A DNA stretch of 64,000 nucleotides from Tridacna crocea (lineage: Eukaryota; Mollusca; Bivalvia; Cardiida; Cardiidae), in assembly GCA_943736015.1 (NCBI GenBank), contig OX031059.1, positions 44,899,159 through 44,963,158 on the forward strand. The letters are read 5' to 3'. Positions 22,214 to 32,951 of this stretch are shown piece by piece. Position 1 is the stretch's first letter, and every line of letters starts with the position of its first letter. The notes under the pieces were generated by a model. That model did no database searches. It was not told the origin of the DNA and saw only the letters and a program-made list of their open reading frames with translations. Position numbers and translations under genes: made by a program.

Positions 22214-23816
22214 TAGCTCACCTGAGCACAACGTGCTCAAGGGGAGCTTTTAGGATCACCCGGTGTCCGTCGTCCGTCGTGCGTCGTCAACAATTCTTTA
22301 AACATCAACTCCTCCTAAACCGCTGGGTGGATTTGGACCAAACTTGGCAGGAATGTTCCTTGGGAGGTCCTCTTTAAAAATTGTTCACAGAATTTGATTC
22401 CATCAAAAACTCTGGTTGCCATGGCAACCAAATGGAATTTTTTAGCAAATTCTTTAAAAATCTTCTTCTCTGAAACCGCTGGTCAAATTTTGAAATAATT
22501 TCACAGATATGTTCCTTGGGTGACCCTTTTCAAAAATTGTTCGTGAAATTTTGATCCGTCAAAAAATGTGGCTCTGCTGAATGGGGGCTACTTGCACCAT
22601 ACAGAAATTAAGGAATTCTTTAAAAATCTTCTCCTCTGAAACCGCTAGTCGGATTTTGAAATAATTTCACAGATATGTTCCTTGGGTGACCCTTTTCAAA
22701 ATTTGTTCGTGAAATTTTGATCCGTCAAAAAATGTGGCTCTGGTGAATGGGGGCTACTTGCACTATACAGAAATTAAGGAATTTTTAAAAAATCTTCTCT
22801 GATGAAACCGCTGGTCAGATTTTGAAATAATTTCACAGAGTTGCTCCTCGGGGGACCCTTTTCAAAAATTGTTAGCGAAAGTTTGATAGGTCAAGAAACA
22901 TGGCTCTGGTGAATGGGGGCTTCTTGCACTATACAGAAATGAAGAAATTCTTAAAAATTCTTCTTCTCTGAAACAGCTGGTTAGATTTTGAAATAATTTC
23001 ACAGAGTTGTTCCTTTGGTGACCCTTTTCAAAAAATATTCGCGAAATTTAGATTGGTCAAGAAACATGGCTCTGGTGAATGGGGGCTACTTGCACTATAC
23101 AGAAATGAAGAAATTCTTAAAAATTCTTCTTCTCTGAAACAGCTGGTTAGATTTTGAAATAATTTCACAGACTTATTCCTTGGGTGACCCTTTTCAAGTT
23201 TGCGAAATTTTGATTGGTCAAGAAACATGGCTCTGGTGAATGGGGGCTACTTGCACTATACAGAAATGAAGAAATTCATGAAAATTCTTCTTCTCTGAAA
23301 CACGTTGTCAGATTTTAAAATAATCTGACAGAGATGTTCCTTGGGTGACCCTTTTCAAAAGCTGTACATATAATTTTGATCCGTCAAGAAACATGGCTCT
23401 TGTGAATGGGGGCTACTTGCACTATACGGACATGATGAAATTGTTGAAAATTCTCTTTCTCTGAAACCCCTGGTCAGATTTTAAAAGAAATTTTCCAAAA
23501 TGTTCCTTGGGTGAACGTTTTCAAAACTTGTTTGTAAATTTTGATCCATCAAGAAACATGGCTCTCGTGGATGGGGGCTACTTGCTCTTATACAGAAATG
23601 AAGAATTCTTAAAAATTCTTCTTTTTGAAACTGATGGTCAGATTTCGAAATGACTTTTACAGGTGACCTTTTGAAAATTGCTTGGCAAAATTATAAATTT
23701 GGTTCCAATGTTTCAATTCCCCCCCCCCCCCCCCCAAAAAAAAAAAAAAAAAAAAAAAAAAGACTGGTCATCTCAAAAATTCAGGTGAGCGATCCAGGGC
23801 CATCTTGGCCCTCTTG
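22214..23816 (+). mobile_element. HINE/Pearl-like element with eight 165-bp repeats (copy 3)
   Basis: It opens AGCTCACCTGAGCACAACG and has GTCCGTCGTCCGTCGTGCG near the left end. It closes CAGGTGAGCGATCCAGGGCC with a GGGCCATCTTGGCCC hairpin and CTCTTG. The core is a tandem array. Units begin at the CTCTGAAAC phrase near 22469, 22635, 22801, 22966, 23131, 23297, 23460 and 23622, a period of about 165 bp. The last unit runs into a C-run and A-run (23719-23761). It is the best-preserved copy here. Confidence 0.72.
23719..23761 (+). repeat. Homopolymer pair: C-run then A-run
   Basis: A run of about 17 C is followed directly by about 27 A, inside the HINE-like element. The exact length is likely to be unreliable in any assembly. 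Confidence 0.95.
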
Positions 23817-23983
23817 TCTAACAATGTTTTCTACCATTTCAAACACAAAATTTCATTCTTTTAAAGCCAAATTTATTATGTTGTCTACAAATGCTTTCAG
23901 TTAAGACTGTCCAAAGAAAAATATTGTTTGGTGAAAAGTTAAAGACTGCTTCTTTCAAAATAAGCAACTCTACATCTGCTTAT

Positions 23984-24120
23984 TTAACTCTACGAAGCAA
24001 TCCTGACTTTTAACAACCCTTGGAAAGAAGCCTTTTAAAAACATTGTCGAAAAAGGAGAAAATGCTGGTTACCAGCTTTTTCTTCCATACTTACAATCTT
24101 TGTAAGTCTTCTTTCTCACA
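23984..24120 (-). repeat. H1 MITE truncated after the hairpin
   Basis: TTAACTCTACGAAGCAATCC opens it, and GAGAAAATGCTGGTTACCAG and a degraded right arm follow. The right end is missing. Confidence 0.7.
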
Positions 24121-24426
24121 AAAATCTGTTAATGTCAGCCAAATTCAATTTAAAGAAGAAAGTTTCAAAGAAAATGACTGCCCTTGTTAAATTCCATACA
24201 AGATTACCATATGTTACAGTCTACAGCTCTCAGTCTCTTGAGTGTAATTCTGACTACATCCTTTTAGACTTTATTCTACCAAATTATAAAGTTTTGGACC
24301 TATCTTAATGCAAAGCACTTGCACAAGACAAACTGAATTTTTTTTTTTTTGCCTAAAAATATAATAGCTTTCCTTTGAGGGTTTTGTTTTGTAGAAGATT
24401 AAACTTAGATAATCACACACTCCCCT

Positions 24427-24652
24427 TTCAACTCTTTCCTAAGCAAAAATATTTAAAACTGGTCTACATTGAAAGAATTTACATACAATAAATTAAATAT
24501 GGCTTAAGTGGCAGAAATGTTATTGATACAGTAGAAAACATTGTAGGAAAAGGAGAAAATGCTGGTTACCAGCATTTTCTCCTTTTCCCACACGGTTTTC
24601 AAAAGGTTTCTTTCTAAAGGTTGTTAAAACATTGGATTGTTTGATAAAGGGC
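24427..24652 (+). mobile_element. H1 MITE
   Basis: TCAACTCTTTCCTAAGCAAA to GTTTGATAAAGGGCAA. The left border is TCAA instead of TTAA. The hairpin is nearly perfect (TTGTAGGAAAAGG / CCTTTTCCCACACGG). Confidence 0.85.
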
Positions 24653-24819
24653 AAAAGAAATAAATATCGTCAATCCTGTTGTTATAGACAAGTTTTTATG
24701 CTTCTTTTATAATTCTCATAGATGGGTCTCGTCTGGAGTTATTCATCTTTGTAGTAATGATGGCCAAAACACTTATGCCTATTTGGGGTTTTGGTAGGTG
24801 ACCCTATAGGTTGTATGAT

Positions 24820-25047
24820 TTAACCCATTACCACACAATCCCTACTTTTGATGCCCCTGAGAAAGAAGCCTTTTGAAAACACTGAGGGAAAAGGAGAAAA
24901 TGCTGGTAACCAGCATTTTCTCCTTTTCCCTCAGTGTTTTCTACCCTTCCCAGAGCAATTTCAATTTTTCAGTCACCTTCATTTTGTCGTCTGCAAATTC
25001 TTTCTATTTGGACCAGTCTAAATTTTTCTTATGTGGTAAAGAGTTAA
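24820..25047 (-). mobile_element. H1 MITE with matched arm changes (CTGAGGG / CCCTCAG)
   Basis: TTAACCCATTACCACACAAT to GTGGTAAAGAGTTAA. The left arm ACTGAGGG (24881-24888) pairs with CCCTCAGT (24928-24935). Most copies have GTGGG / CCCAC here, so both arms changed together. Confidence 0.92.
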
Positions 25048-25085
25048 TAAAAATAAGTATCTCCCTGTGCTACACAACCCCTATT

Positions 25086-25282
25086 TTAACTCTTTGCAAA
25101 ATTTTAGACAAGTTGGAATTGAAAGCAAAATAAAAGTGAATGAAAATTTGAAACACATTTTTTTTTTAAGGAAAGAAAACATTGTGGGAAAAGGAGAAAA
25201 TGCTGGTTACCAGAATTTTCTCCTTCTCCCTCAATGTTTTCTTAGGGTCATTAAAAGTTAGTATTGTGTAGTAAATAGTTAA
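25086..25282 (+). mobile_element. Short H1 MITE
   Basis: TTAACTCTTTGCAAAATTTT to GTAGTAAATAGTTAA, with internal shortening of the left flank. A stray H1 left end (CTCCCTGTGCTACACAACCC) sits at 25061-25085. Confidence 0.82.
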
Positions 25283-25339
25283 AGACATAAGACAGAAGGC
25301 TTCTGAAACATTGCCTTCAATGTTTTCTTCCCTTTGATT

Positions 25340-26319
25340 TTTAGCTCAGCTGTTTTCAAAGAAAAGTCTTAAAGTTATTGTTCCAGCCCTAGGGTGGTCT
25401 GCATTGTTGTTCAAATACTTGGACATTTTATAATATCTCTATCTTAACTGAGACATTTACTTTAAACTGAGACAAGTTGTTAATGGGTAATGTCGGGTCA
25501 ATAACTAGATCAATAGGTCAAATCTTAGAGGCCACATTTTCAGTCCAGTACTCTTAAAAATTAGTCAAAATGTTTGTCTTGATAATATCTCATATGAGTT
25601 TGAAAATGGGTCATGTCGGGTCAAAAAGTAGGTCACTAGGTCAAATCTTAAGCCACATTTTCAGTCCAATACTCTTGAAAATTGGTCAGAATAGTTATCT
25701 TGATAATGTCTTGAATGAGTTTGAAAATGGGTCATGATGGCTCAAAAACTTGGCCATTAGGTCAAATCTTTGAAAAACCTTGTGTACATTATAGAGTCCA
25801 TATTTTCAATGTTATACTTTGTGAAGTTTGTCAAAATGTTTTTCTTGATGTTATCTTAGAGGATTTTGAAAATGGGTCACATCGGGCCAATAACTAGGTC
25901 AGTTGCTTAAATCTTCAAAAAACCTTGTGTATGTTCTAAAGGCCACAAAATCTCTGTCCACTTCTCATAAAATGTGGACAGGATGTTTGTCTTGATGACA
26001 TCTTAGGCCAGTTTGAAAATGGGTCAGCTTGTTTGAAAAAACTTGGTCACTAAATCAAATTTTGGAAAAACCTTTTGCACACTCTAGAGGCCACAATTTA
26101 AGTTCATTATTAATGAAACTTTGTCAAAATGTTTTTCTCAATGGCGATTAGTCTAAAAAAAGGCTTGTGCACAAACAAGAGGTGTAATTTTCAATCCAAT
26201 AATTATGAAAGCATGTTAGGATGTTTCTTATAATGTCTTGAAAGAGGTTAAAAATGGATCCTGGGTGGTCAAAAGGCTCAGGTGAGCGACTTCAGGGCCA
26301 TCATTGCCCTTTTGTTTCT
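25340..26319 (+). mobile_element. HINE/Pearl-like element with a 120-150-bp array (copy 4)
   Basis: It opens TTTTAGCTCAGC and closes GGCTCAGGTGAGCGACTTC with a GGGCCATCATTGCCC hairpin and TTTTGTTT. The interior repeats GGTCAATAACTAGGTCA, AATCTTAGAGGCCACATTTT and TTGTCTTGATAATATCT. This is the second array type of copy 1. A G-run follows at 26321-26337. Confidence 0.58.
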
Positions 26320-26613
26320 TTGGGGGGGGGGGGGGGGATGTTGGTGGTGGCTGTTTATGATAATTCAATTCGAAGAACTGAGCAAACAAAGATCAGACTG
26401 TGGTTTGTGCGATCTTTGCTGTTTTTAAAGGCAACTGCTGTTTTCATAGGCAGTGTTATAACAAAAAACCCAGTCAACCAGTGACAAAAAGCTACAGTTT
26501 TCATATCAGTAGCTAAAATATATCAAACATATTTCCATCAAATTTGATGGAAAGAGTGTGAACTGTTAAATTAGAAAATGTTATTTTGACTTACTGTATT
26601 TTCATTCTTTCAG

Positions 26614-26732
26614 GATGCTGGTTTGACCAAAGATTTCACCAATTCACAATTACACAGGTTTAAAAGACCAGGGTCCAAGAACTGTCAGAATATATTCCCT
26701 CCATCAGCTGTTCTTCATCTTTCAAACATTCC
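26614..26732 (+). CDS. PTBP1: PTBP exon E6: RRM3-RRM4 linker and RNP2 of RRM4
   Basis: The exon is 119 nt between TTCTTTCAG and GTAAGT. It reads [39 protein letters not shown] plus two bases of Pro. It aligns with vertebrate [49 protein letters not shown](R/K)PGSKN and QNIFPPS are family hallmarks of the linker and the region leading into RRM4. VLHLSNI is the RNP2 strand. It starts in phase 0 and ends in phase 2. Confidence 0.97.
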
Positions 26733-27432
26733 GTAAGTTATTTTATGTATCATAGCTGTCATACAGCTTTTGAAAAGTGAAATTGCCATGGAATACCTAG
26801 ACTGCTTCATGAGCACCAAAGGCATGGATGTGGCAAAAGCCTCAGAAGGGGATGGAGGGGCCCCTTTTCTTCAGTTTTTACCGAAATTGTAATATGTACG
26901 AAGACGGTCATTCCTTTCGACTTTGCATTTAGATTATTTACTCTGCCATCGAGAACACATGAAAAAAGGATGTGTTTTTGCAACGAAAGGTCATCACTCG
27001 GTCCTTACAAAGGAGGCTGAGATCTAGACAAAGTATAGACAATAGGATGGCAATCACAGACAATTTGAAGCAATTAGAAACAATCTCACTGTGAAAAACA
27101 ATGGCACTTAATCACTCTTATAAACATTACAATACACCATTTGTCTGTTAAGACCTTTAATTAACCATTGTTAACCTTGATATTTGTAATGGGGCATAGA
27201 TTGAACGTATAAGGAAACTATTGTCAAATCTGTGAGGGAACTATCTCTAAAACTTGTGTTTGTATACAGCATTGTCTTATCAGTGAATTGTCTTGTTCTG
27301 GCTTATGCAGTATGATCTTGATAAAAAAGCGGCTACAGAACTGTTTGAATTTGGGCTAAGCAACTTATGATTTATGAAATTATCATGTAAAGTGTTTGAA
27401 ATTTTGTTCAGGTTACATGTTTTTTTTTGCAG

Positions 27433-27507
27433 GCCATCAATTTCAGAGGATGAGCTTAAGGATAGTTTCTCACAGTATGGTGAAGTGAAAGCATTCAAGT
27501 TCTTTCC
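27433..27507 (+). CDS. PTBP1: PTBP exon E7: helix 1 to strand 2 of RRM4
   Basis: The exon is 75 nt between TTTTGCAG and GTAAGC. With two bases from E6 it reads PPSISEDELKDSFSQYGEVKAFKFF plus two bases of Pro. It matches [26 protein letters not shown] in vertebrates. The intron before it is only 700 bp and free of H1 copies. Confidence 0.95.
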
Positions 27508-27563
27508 GTAAGCATTTTTCCTGTTTCTGATTGTATGCTAGTGTGTATCAATGAAGGTGAGAA

Positions 27564-27791
27564 AAATCTTTACCAAACAACTAAATTTTAGACTGGTCCG
27601 AATTGAAAGGATTTGCTGATGACAAAATAAATGTGCCTAAATAATTGAAATTTGTTTTAAGGAAGGGAAGAAAACATTGTGAGAAAATGAAAAAATGCTG
27701 GTTACCAGCATTTTTTCCTTTTCCCACAATGTTTTCAAAAGGCTCCTTTCATAGGGGTGTTAAAAGTCAGGATTGTGTGGTAAAGGGTTAA
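27564..27791 (+). mobile_element. H1 MITE, 57 nt after exon E7
   Basis: AATCTTTACCAAACAACTAA (left TTAA lost) to GGTAAAGGGTTAA. The arms differ by one change (GAAAAAATGC / GCATTTTTTC), again matched on both sides. Confidence 0.87.
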
Positions 27792-27817
27792 GAAATAATA
27801 ATGCTTAAAACTTGTGG

Positions 27818-27995
27818 TTAACCCTTCCCAAATAAACTCAGTTTAGACTCTTCAGATTTGAGAGTATCTACCATCAACAAATTCAAAAGGGCTACAAATG
27901 AATTGAAAGTCTTGGTCAGGGGAGGAAAAAGTGTGAGGAAAAGAGAAAATTTCATTTACTAAAAGCTTTCTTTCTCAGGGTAAAACAAGGATTAA
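27818..27995 (+). repeat. H1 MITE lacking most of the right hairpin arm
   Basis: TTAACCCTTCCCAAATAAAC to AACAAGGATTAA. The left arm (GTGTGAGGAAAAGAGAAAAT) is followed by AAAAGCTTTCTTTCTCAGGG without the complementary arm. Confidence 0.65.
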
Positions 27996-28396
27996 ACAAA
28001 GTTCTATGACAAGTCAAACTTTTTCTTGATAGTGTTTGATACCATAATTTGCAGCATTTGCGTGTACAAAAGAAGGTTTATTAGAAAGTTTTCCTTTTCA
28101 GTAAGTTTTACTACATGCCTTATTTTCTCAGCAGAATTTTAACAATTTTAGGATTACTTTGAAAACTACAACTGTTTCTGTTTTGACGGTAAAAGAGTTT
28201 GTGCAGTGCCATCAGAATGCCTCAAAAAATCAGTAGCGTCGACATTTGAGACTTGAAATATTAAAGTTTCACAGTATTACCTTTTCAGCAAATTTTCAAT
28301 ACAGGCTTGTAACATTTTTTTTCATCTTTAGAGGTATTTCATTTGTAGAGGTATTTCACCTTTAGAGGTATTTCAGGCTGTACCTTTATCTGGTTT

Positions 28397-28690
28397 TTAA
28401 CTCTTTACCAAACAACAATATTATAGACTTGTACAAATTGAAAGCATTTACAGACAACAAAATGAAAGTGACTTAAAAATTGAATTTCCTTTTGGGAAGG
28501 GTAGAAAACATTGTGGGAAAAGGAGAAAATGCTGGTTACCAGCATTTTCTCCTTTTCCCACAATGTTTTCAAAAGGCTTCTTTTTTAGGGTCATTAAAAG
28601 TTGGTATTGTGCGGTAAAGAGTTAAATAAATCTAAACTGTTTACCAAGCAGCATAATTGTTGACTTGTTTGGCAAAAATTGTGCGAAAAA
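28397..28690 (+). mobile_element. H1 MITE, complete, with a trailing H1 end fragment
   Basis: TTAACTCTTTACCAAACAAC to GCGGTAAAGAGTTAA (28622-28625), with a perfect hairpin. 28632-28690 (TAAACTGTTTACCAAGCAGC) is another left end without a hairpin. Both lie less than 400 bp upstream of exon E8. Confidence 0.88.
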
Positions 28691-28767
28691 AAACTTTATG
28701 GCAATAAAACAATAAGGGTTGATAGATAAATCTTAAATTTTAGGTGATTATTTTGTTTTATTTTCAG

Positions 28768-28831
28768 TAAGGACAGAAGAATGGCCCTTATAGAGATGAA
28801 TACTGTAGAAGAGTCAATAATGGCCCTTGTT
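28768..28831 (+). CDS. PTBP1: PTBP exon E8: RNP1 of RRM4
   Basis: The exon is 64 nt between TATTTTCAG and GTAAGT. It reads (P)KDRRMALIEMNTVEESIMALV, matching (Q)KDRKMALIQMGSVEEAVQALI. MALIEM is the RNP1 strand of RRM4. It enters in phase 2 and leaves in phase 0. Confidence 0.96.
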
Positions 28832-28968
28832 GTAAGTCATTTCTATGTTCAACTCTATACCAGTGTCTTATACTCACTGAAGTATTTGGTAAAAGCAATA
28901 CATAGGGTTTTTAATCTGAATCAATCGGACCAAGATTCCCATGTTGTAGTGTTCTTTTGTAAGGCACT

Positions 28969-29196
28969 TTAACTCTTTCCCAAATGACAAAATTTAAACT
29001 CTTCCAAACTGAAAGAGTTTGCAGACGACAATTTCAAATTTTATAAAAATGGCAGAAAGTTCTCCAAATGGGTAGAAAATACTGTGGGAAAAGGAGAAAT
29101 TGCTCGTTATGAGCAATTTCTCCTTTTCCCACAGTGTTTTTAAAAGACTTGTACAGCAGACATGTAAAAACAAGGGCTTGTTTGGGAAAGGGTTAA
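28969..29196 (+). mobile_element. H1 MITE, variant-arm subfamily (GCTCGTTATGAGC centre)
   Basis: TTAACTCTTTCCCAAATGAC to GGGAAAGGGTTAA. The hairpin centre is GAAATTGCTCG / (T)GAGCAATTTC in place of GAAAATGCTGG / CCAGCATTTTC, with full pairing. It is the closest relative of the outer element at 44596, whose pre-insertion state it shows. Confidence 0.9.
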
Positions 29197-29599
29197 GCCC
29201 CCAACCTAGATTTCTGAAACTTGATACAGATGACATAAACATGCTGTTGCTATAGTGTGACTGAAATATGGTTTATATGGCAGAGTCCCATTCTAAATGA
29301 CAAAGTTCTGGTGTTCTGGAAAATTATCATTTCTGTTTGATTATCGAATGGATTCAATTGATAGATTTAAGAGACAGACTAAAAAAATTAATGATGGTTG
29401 TGATATTGCAGATTTTTTTGTAGTTTCACACTCTTCTATAGTGTCCAGCTTCCAGATTGATCTATAAGCACACTGTCCACTACTCTGGTACACTCTTTAC
29501 ACCCTGTTCTCCAAATCATAATTTCTTGTGTTTTTCACTTGTTCTCAGGTCTTATCGTTTTCCGGTCTCAAGTCTTATTAACTTCTTGTATTTTTTCAG

Positions 29600-29668
29600 G
29601 CTATGCACAACTATCCATTGAGCGATTCCAATCACCTTAGAGTGTCTTTCTCAAAGTCCACGATCTAA
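29600..29668 (+). CDS. PTBP1: PTBP exon E9: C-terminus and stop
   Basis: The exon starts after TATTTTTTCAG and reads AMHNYPLSDSNHLRVSFSKSTI then TAA (29666-29668). The last ten residues, LRVSFSKSTI, equal the C-terminus of vertebrate PTB. This fixes the end of the gene. The nine exons together give an uninterrupted frame of 242 residues after the first shared codon. Confidence 0.97.
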   Translation, partial: AMHNYPLSDSNHLRVSFSKSTI

Positions 29669-30420
29669 CAGCTGTGGTTTTATCATGTACAGAGACCAAG
29701 TCACATCTCTCCTCATTTTCACATACCACAAGGACCGCCTGTGTAATTCTGCCACTGTGTTGTCTGGTCGCAGACATGAGCTTTGGATATTAATCTATAG
29801 ACTAAAAACAATGTTTAAAAAAAAAATAATCCACATCCAGAGGGCAGGGGTTTAGGGTCAAGGCTGTTGTTTTTTTTCTCTCTCTTTTGTTTTGACACAT
29901 TTTACAGAAATTTAAGTCGGGAAAACTTTAAATAACATGTTTGAAACATTTGCATTGTTGTTATCATTAAGTTTGATTGATTTGTTGAAGGAAAAAAATA
30001 TGAAAAAAAAATCGATAGAATGGGCCATGCTTTGAGGAAATGGGGTTTAGTGCAACTCGATGATGGGTTGTACAAAACCAGTTATCACATAGACATTGAT
30101 CTACTTATCCCAATACCACACAATCCCTCCTTTTGACAACCCTGAGAAAGAAGCCTTAGGAATACATGTGGAAAAAGGAGAAAATCCTGGTATCAAGCAT
30201 TTTCTCCTTTTCCCACAATGTTTTCTACCCTCCACAAAACAAATTTCAAATTTTCAGTCACTTTAATTTGTCATGTGCAAATGCATTCGATTTGTACAAA
30301 CCTAAAATTTTGTTGTTTGATAATGAGTTAAACGGTTTTGTGTAAGAACCAACTTGATCATGAGTTAAAATGGCCCTCTGACCTACTCAAAATTTACAAA
30401 TATCAATAAAATTTTGACTC
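29669..30420 (+). other. PTBP1: Probable PTBP 3' UTR
   Basis: No coding sequence follows the stop. A CU-rich stretch (TTTTTTCTCTCTCTTTTG, 29869-29888) could be a PTB site. The first AATAAA is at 30405-30410. If it is used, the UTR is about 740 nt and includes an H1 MITE at 30105-30331. The true end could lie further downstream. No transcript evidence is available. Confidence 0.35.
30105..30331 (-). mobile_element. H1 MITE, possibly in the PTBP 3' UTR
   Basis: TTATCCCAATACCACACAAT to GTTTGATAATGAGTTAA. The hairpin is imperfect (ATCCTGGTATCAAGCATT). Confidence 0.85.
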
Positions 30421-30468
30421 ATGTAAGCAGGTGCAGGCTGACATGGGTTGATAATTTTTGCAGATAGG

Positions 30469-30664
30469 TTGACCCTTTAACACACAATCCTGACTTGTAA
30501 CGACCCCGAGATAGAAGTCTTTGGAAAACATTGTGGGAAGAGGAGAAAATGCTGGTAACCAGTCTACCCTTCCTAACACAAAGTTTGAATTTTCTGTCAC
30601 ACTTATTTTTTAAATGCTTACAATTTGGCCCAGTTCATAGTTTTGTTGTTTGGTAAAGAGTTAA
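30469..30664 (-). mobile_element. H1 MITE lacking its right hairpin arm
   Basis: TTGACCCTTTAACACACAAT opens it. The left arm runs to AATGCTGGTAACCAG and jumps straight to TCTACCCTTCC, so the right arm is deleted from the palindrome centre outwards. The right TTAA (30661-30664) is shared with the next copy. Confidence 0.85.
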
Positions 30665-30887
30665 CTCGTTACCAAATGACAAAATTTTAGATTTTTTCAA
30701 ATCAAAAGCATTTGAAGACACAAAATAAAATTGACCAAAAATTTGAAAATTGCATTGTGAAGGGTGGAAAACATTGTTGGAAAAGGAGAAAATGCCGGTT
30801 ACCAGCATTTTCTCCTTTTGCCACAATGTTTTCTAAAGGCTTCTTTCTCAGGGCCGTCAAAAGTAGGGATTGTGTGGTAATGGTTAA
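30661..30887 (+). mobile_element. H1 MITE, complete, back-to-back with the previous copy
   Basis: TTAACTCGTTACCAAATGAC to GTGTGGTAATGGTTAA. The hairpin has one mismatch pair (AAATGCCGG / CCAGCATTT). Confidence 0.9.
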
Positions 30888-30995
30888 AGCATTGTTTCGA
30901 AGAGCATGACTCAAATATAAAGAGTTCATGGCCTCAAAAATGCTTTAGTTCACATGAAGGTAAACACAAAAAGGAAACTATTGCCCTATGATTGG

Positions 30996-31224
30996 TTAAC
31001 CCATTACCACTCAATCCCTACTTTTGACGCCCCTGAGAAAGAAGCCTTTTGAAAACACTGAGGGAAAAGGAGAAAATGCTGGTAACCAGCATTTTCTCCT
31101 TTTCCCACAGTGTTTTCTACCCTTCCCAGAACAAATTTCTATTTTTCAGTCACCTTTATTTTGTCATCTGCAAATGCTTTGAATTTGGACCAGTCCAAAA
31201 TTTTCTTGTGTGGTAATGAGTTAA
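30996..31224 (-). mobile_element. H1 MITE with only one arm changed (CTGAGGG / CCCACAG)
   Basis: TTAACCCATTACCACTCAAT to GTGTGGTAATGAGTTAA. The left arm has the CTGAGGG change seen in the copy at 24820, but the right arm keeps CCCACAG. It looks like an intermediate before arm matching. Confidence 0.92.
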
Positions 31225-31843
31225 GATGAGGGGCTCAAGTGATAAATGAAATGTAGATTTTTTTCATACTTTGATTTCTGTAAAATGAAAAGATAGCATA
31301 TTTCTCTTTCCAAGAGGAGGACAGCTGTATCTCTCTCTTTCCTTGAGGAGGGCAGCTGTTTCACAGAACCGTTACCAAACCATTCTGAGTTTAAAGAACC
31401 CTGAAAAATAATTATAAATTGGCTTTTGCTAACGGTATAGATCAAGATCTGATTACAGGAACAATTAGTCTGATCTTTGATAATACACTTCACTCTTTGC
31501 TGATGTGTTCTTGCTTAAAGAATTCTTGAAAGAGTTATTATGGCATAGTTTTGTGTATAGAAAATACCCATGTTTAGTACTTGGTAATCTAGGGTTGAAT
31601 TTGTTTTTGTCCTCTCTGGGTAGGCAGAAAAAAAGGTCTGTGGAAATTTATCTGTGTTTTTCTTTTATTCCTTTTGAAACACACAATTTGTCAACAAAAA
31701 AAAGGAAACACCACTGAAACATGTGATTACGATGTCAAGAAAGAGAAATTTTACAGATATAAGTGGGGTTCTGTATTTTGTTCATGTTTTTGTTTGTTAA
31801 CTTCTTTTAGGAAGGGAGATAGCTATCTTTTGTATCTAATGTT

Positions 31844-32073
31844 TTAACCCATTACCACACGAGAAAAATTTAGACTGGTCCAAATTGAAAGCGTTTGCAG
31901 ACGACAAAAATAAAAGTGACTGAAAAATTGAAATTTGTTCTGGGAAGGGTAGAAAACACTGTGGGAAAAGGAGAAAATGCTGGTTACCAGCATTTTCTCC
32001 TTTTCCCACAGTGTTTTCCAAAGGCTTCGTTCTCAGGGGCGTCAAAAGTAGGGATTGTGTGGTAATGGGTTAA
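31844..32073 (+). mobile_element. H1 MITE, complete, perfect hairpin
   Basis: TTAACCCATTACCACACGAG to GTGTGGTAATGGGTTAA. Its arms read CACTGTGGG / CCCACAGTG. Confidence 0.93.
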
Positions 32074-32260
32074 TTTTAGTGTATTTGTATTGGTTTTCTT
32101 TGTACTATGTAAACTTTTGAAAAAAGAAACGATCTGCTTTGTGTGAATATAAACTTCTGTCTGTAAAACATGTTTGAACAGTGATTCATAATTAGCTGAT
32201 TCATCATTATAAATGGTGTATTATCTGTTATATGTTTATTTATGATGGACATAAAGGATT

Positions 32261-32870
32261 TGTTATCCCTTTATCAAATAATTCCAAGTTTTATGACCCT
32301 AAGAAACCTCTTGAAAACATTGTGGGAAAAGGAAAAAATGCTGGAAACCAGAACTTTTTTCTTATCCCACAATGTGCAAATTCCATAATTTGAAACTGCA
32401 ACTTTAACTTAGACAAGGTTTTGTTGTCTGGTAAAGGTTTACAGATGTGTATACTTTTCCTAACTTATTACCTACCGTATAAGCTTTCAGTGAAAAGTGT
32501 GAAGGTACAGAAAATAAGTGATATAAAGAATATTGTGAGAAAGAGAAAATTTGCTTGTATGCTAGCTATCTTCTTTTACAAACAAATTTTGAGAATTCTG
32601 TCTTGTCAAATGTGTAGAAAGTCATGTTTGTATGGTAATAGGTTATATAGTAATAAGAACACTTATACTGAATACCAGACAACAAAATTTTAGACTGGAC
32701 AACATTGACAATATAAGTAGACTACAATTCAGGGTCAAATGGTGGGATTTATTCTGAAAGGGTGGAAAACTTAAGGGAGAAGGGAGATAATCCCTGGTAT
32801 ATTGCGTATTTCCCTGCAATCCTGACAGAACTCAATTTCTGAAAGGTTATAAAAACAGGGGATTAATACG
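32261..32870. repeat. Three diverged H1 remnants in series
   Basis: 32261-32440 (minus) keeps GAAAACATTGTGGGAAAAGG and ATCCCACAATG with a broken right arm. 32450-32655 (plus) has only traces (ATTGTGAGAAAGAGAAAATT, TATGGTAATAGG). 32670-32870 (plus) has ACAACAAAATTTTAGACTGG and a decayed hairpin. Confidence 0.55.
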
Positions 32871-32951
32871 TAACACATTACTTGGTCTTTCGATCTTAAA
32901 AAAAAAACAAAGTTTGTTTCTGATATGAAAATCGAAACAAAAAGCTCTTCC

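Larger units (their letters stand above)
22178..23941 (-). repeat. H1 remnant split by a HINE-like insertion
   Basis: 22178-22213 has CATTGTTGAAAAAGG, ACCAGCATTTTCCC and TTTTT. The element 22214-23816 follows. The H1 sequence then resumes at 23817 with TCTAACAATGTTTTCTACC and continues to GGTGAAAAGTTAA. The HINE-like element therefore entered the T-run of an H1 hairpin arm, which gives the order of insertion. Confidence 0.7.

Noticed and set aside
22214..23816. CRISPR-like array (regular repeats)
   Set aside because: The 165-bp units are contiguous without unique spacers, sit inside a transposon-like element and lie in a eukaryotic intron.
30405..30410. Firm polyadenylation site for PTBP
   Set aside because: AATAAA motifs are common in this AT-rich DNA and inside H1 copies. 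Without transcript ends the choice is a guess, so it is used only for a tentative UTR.
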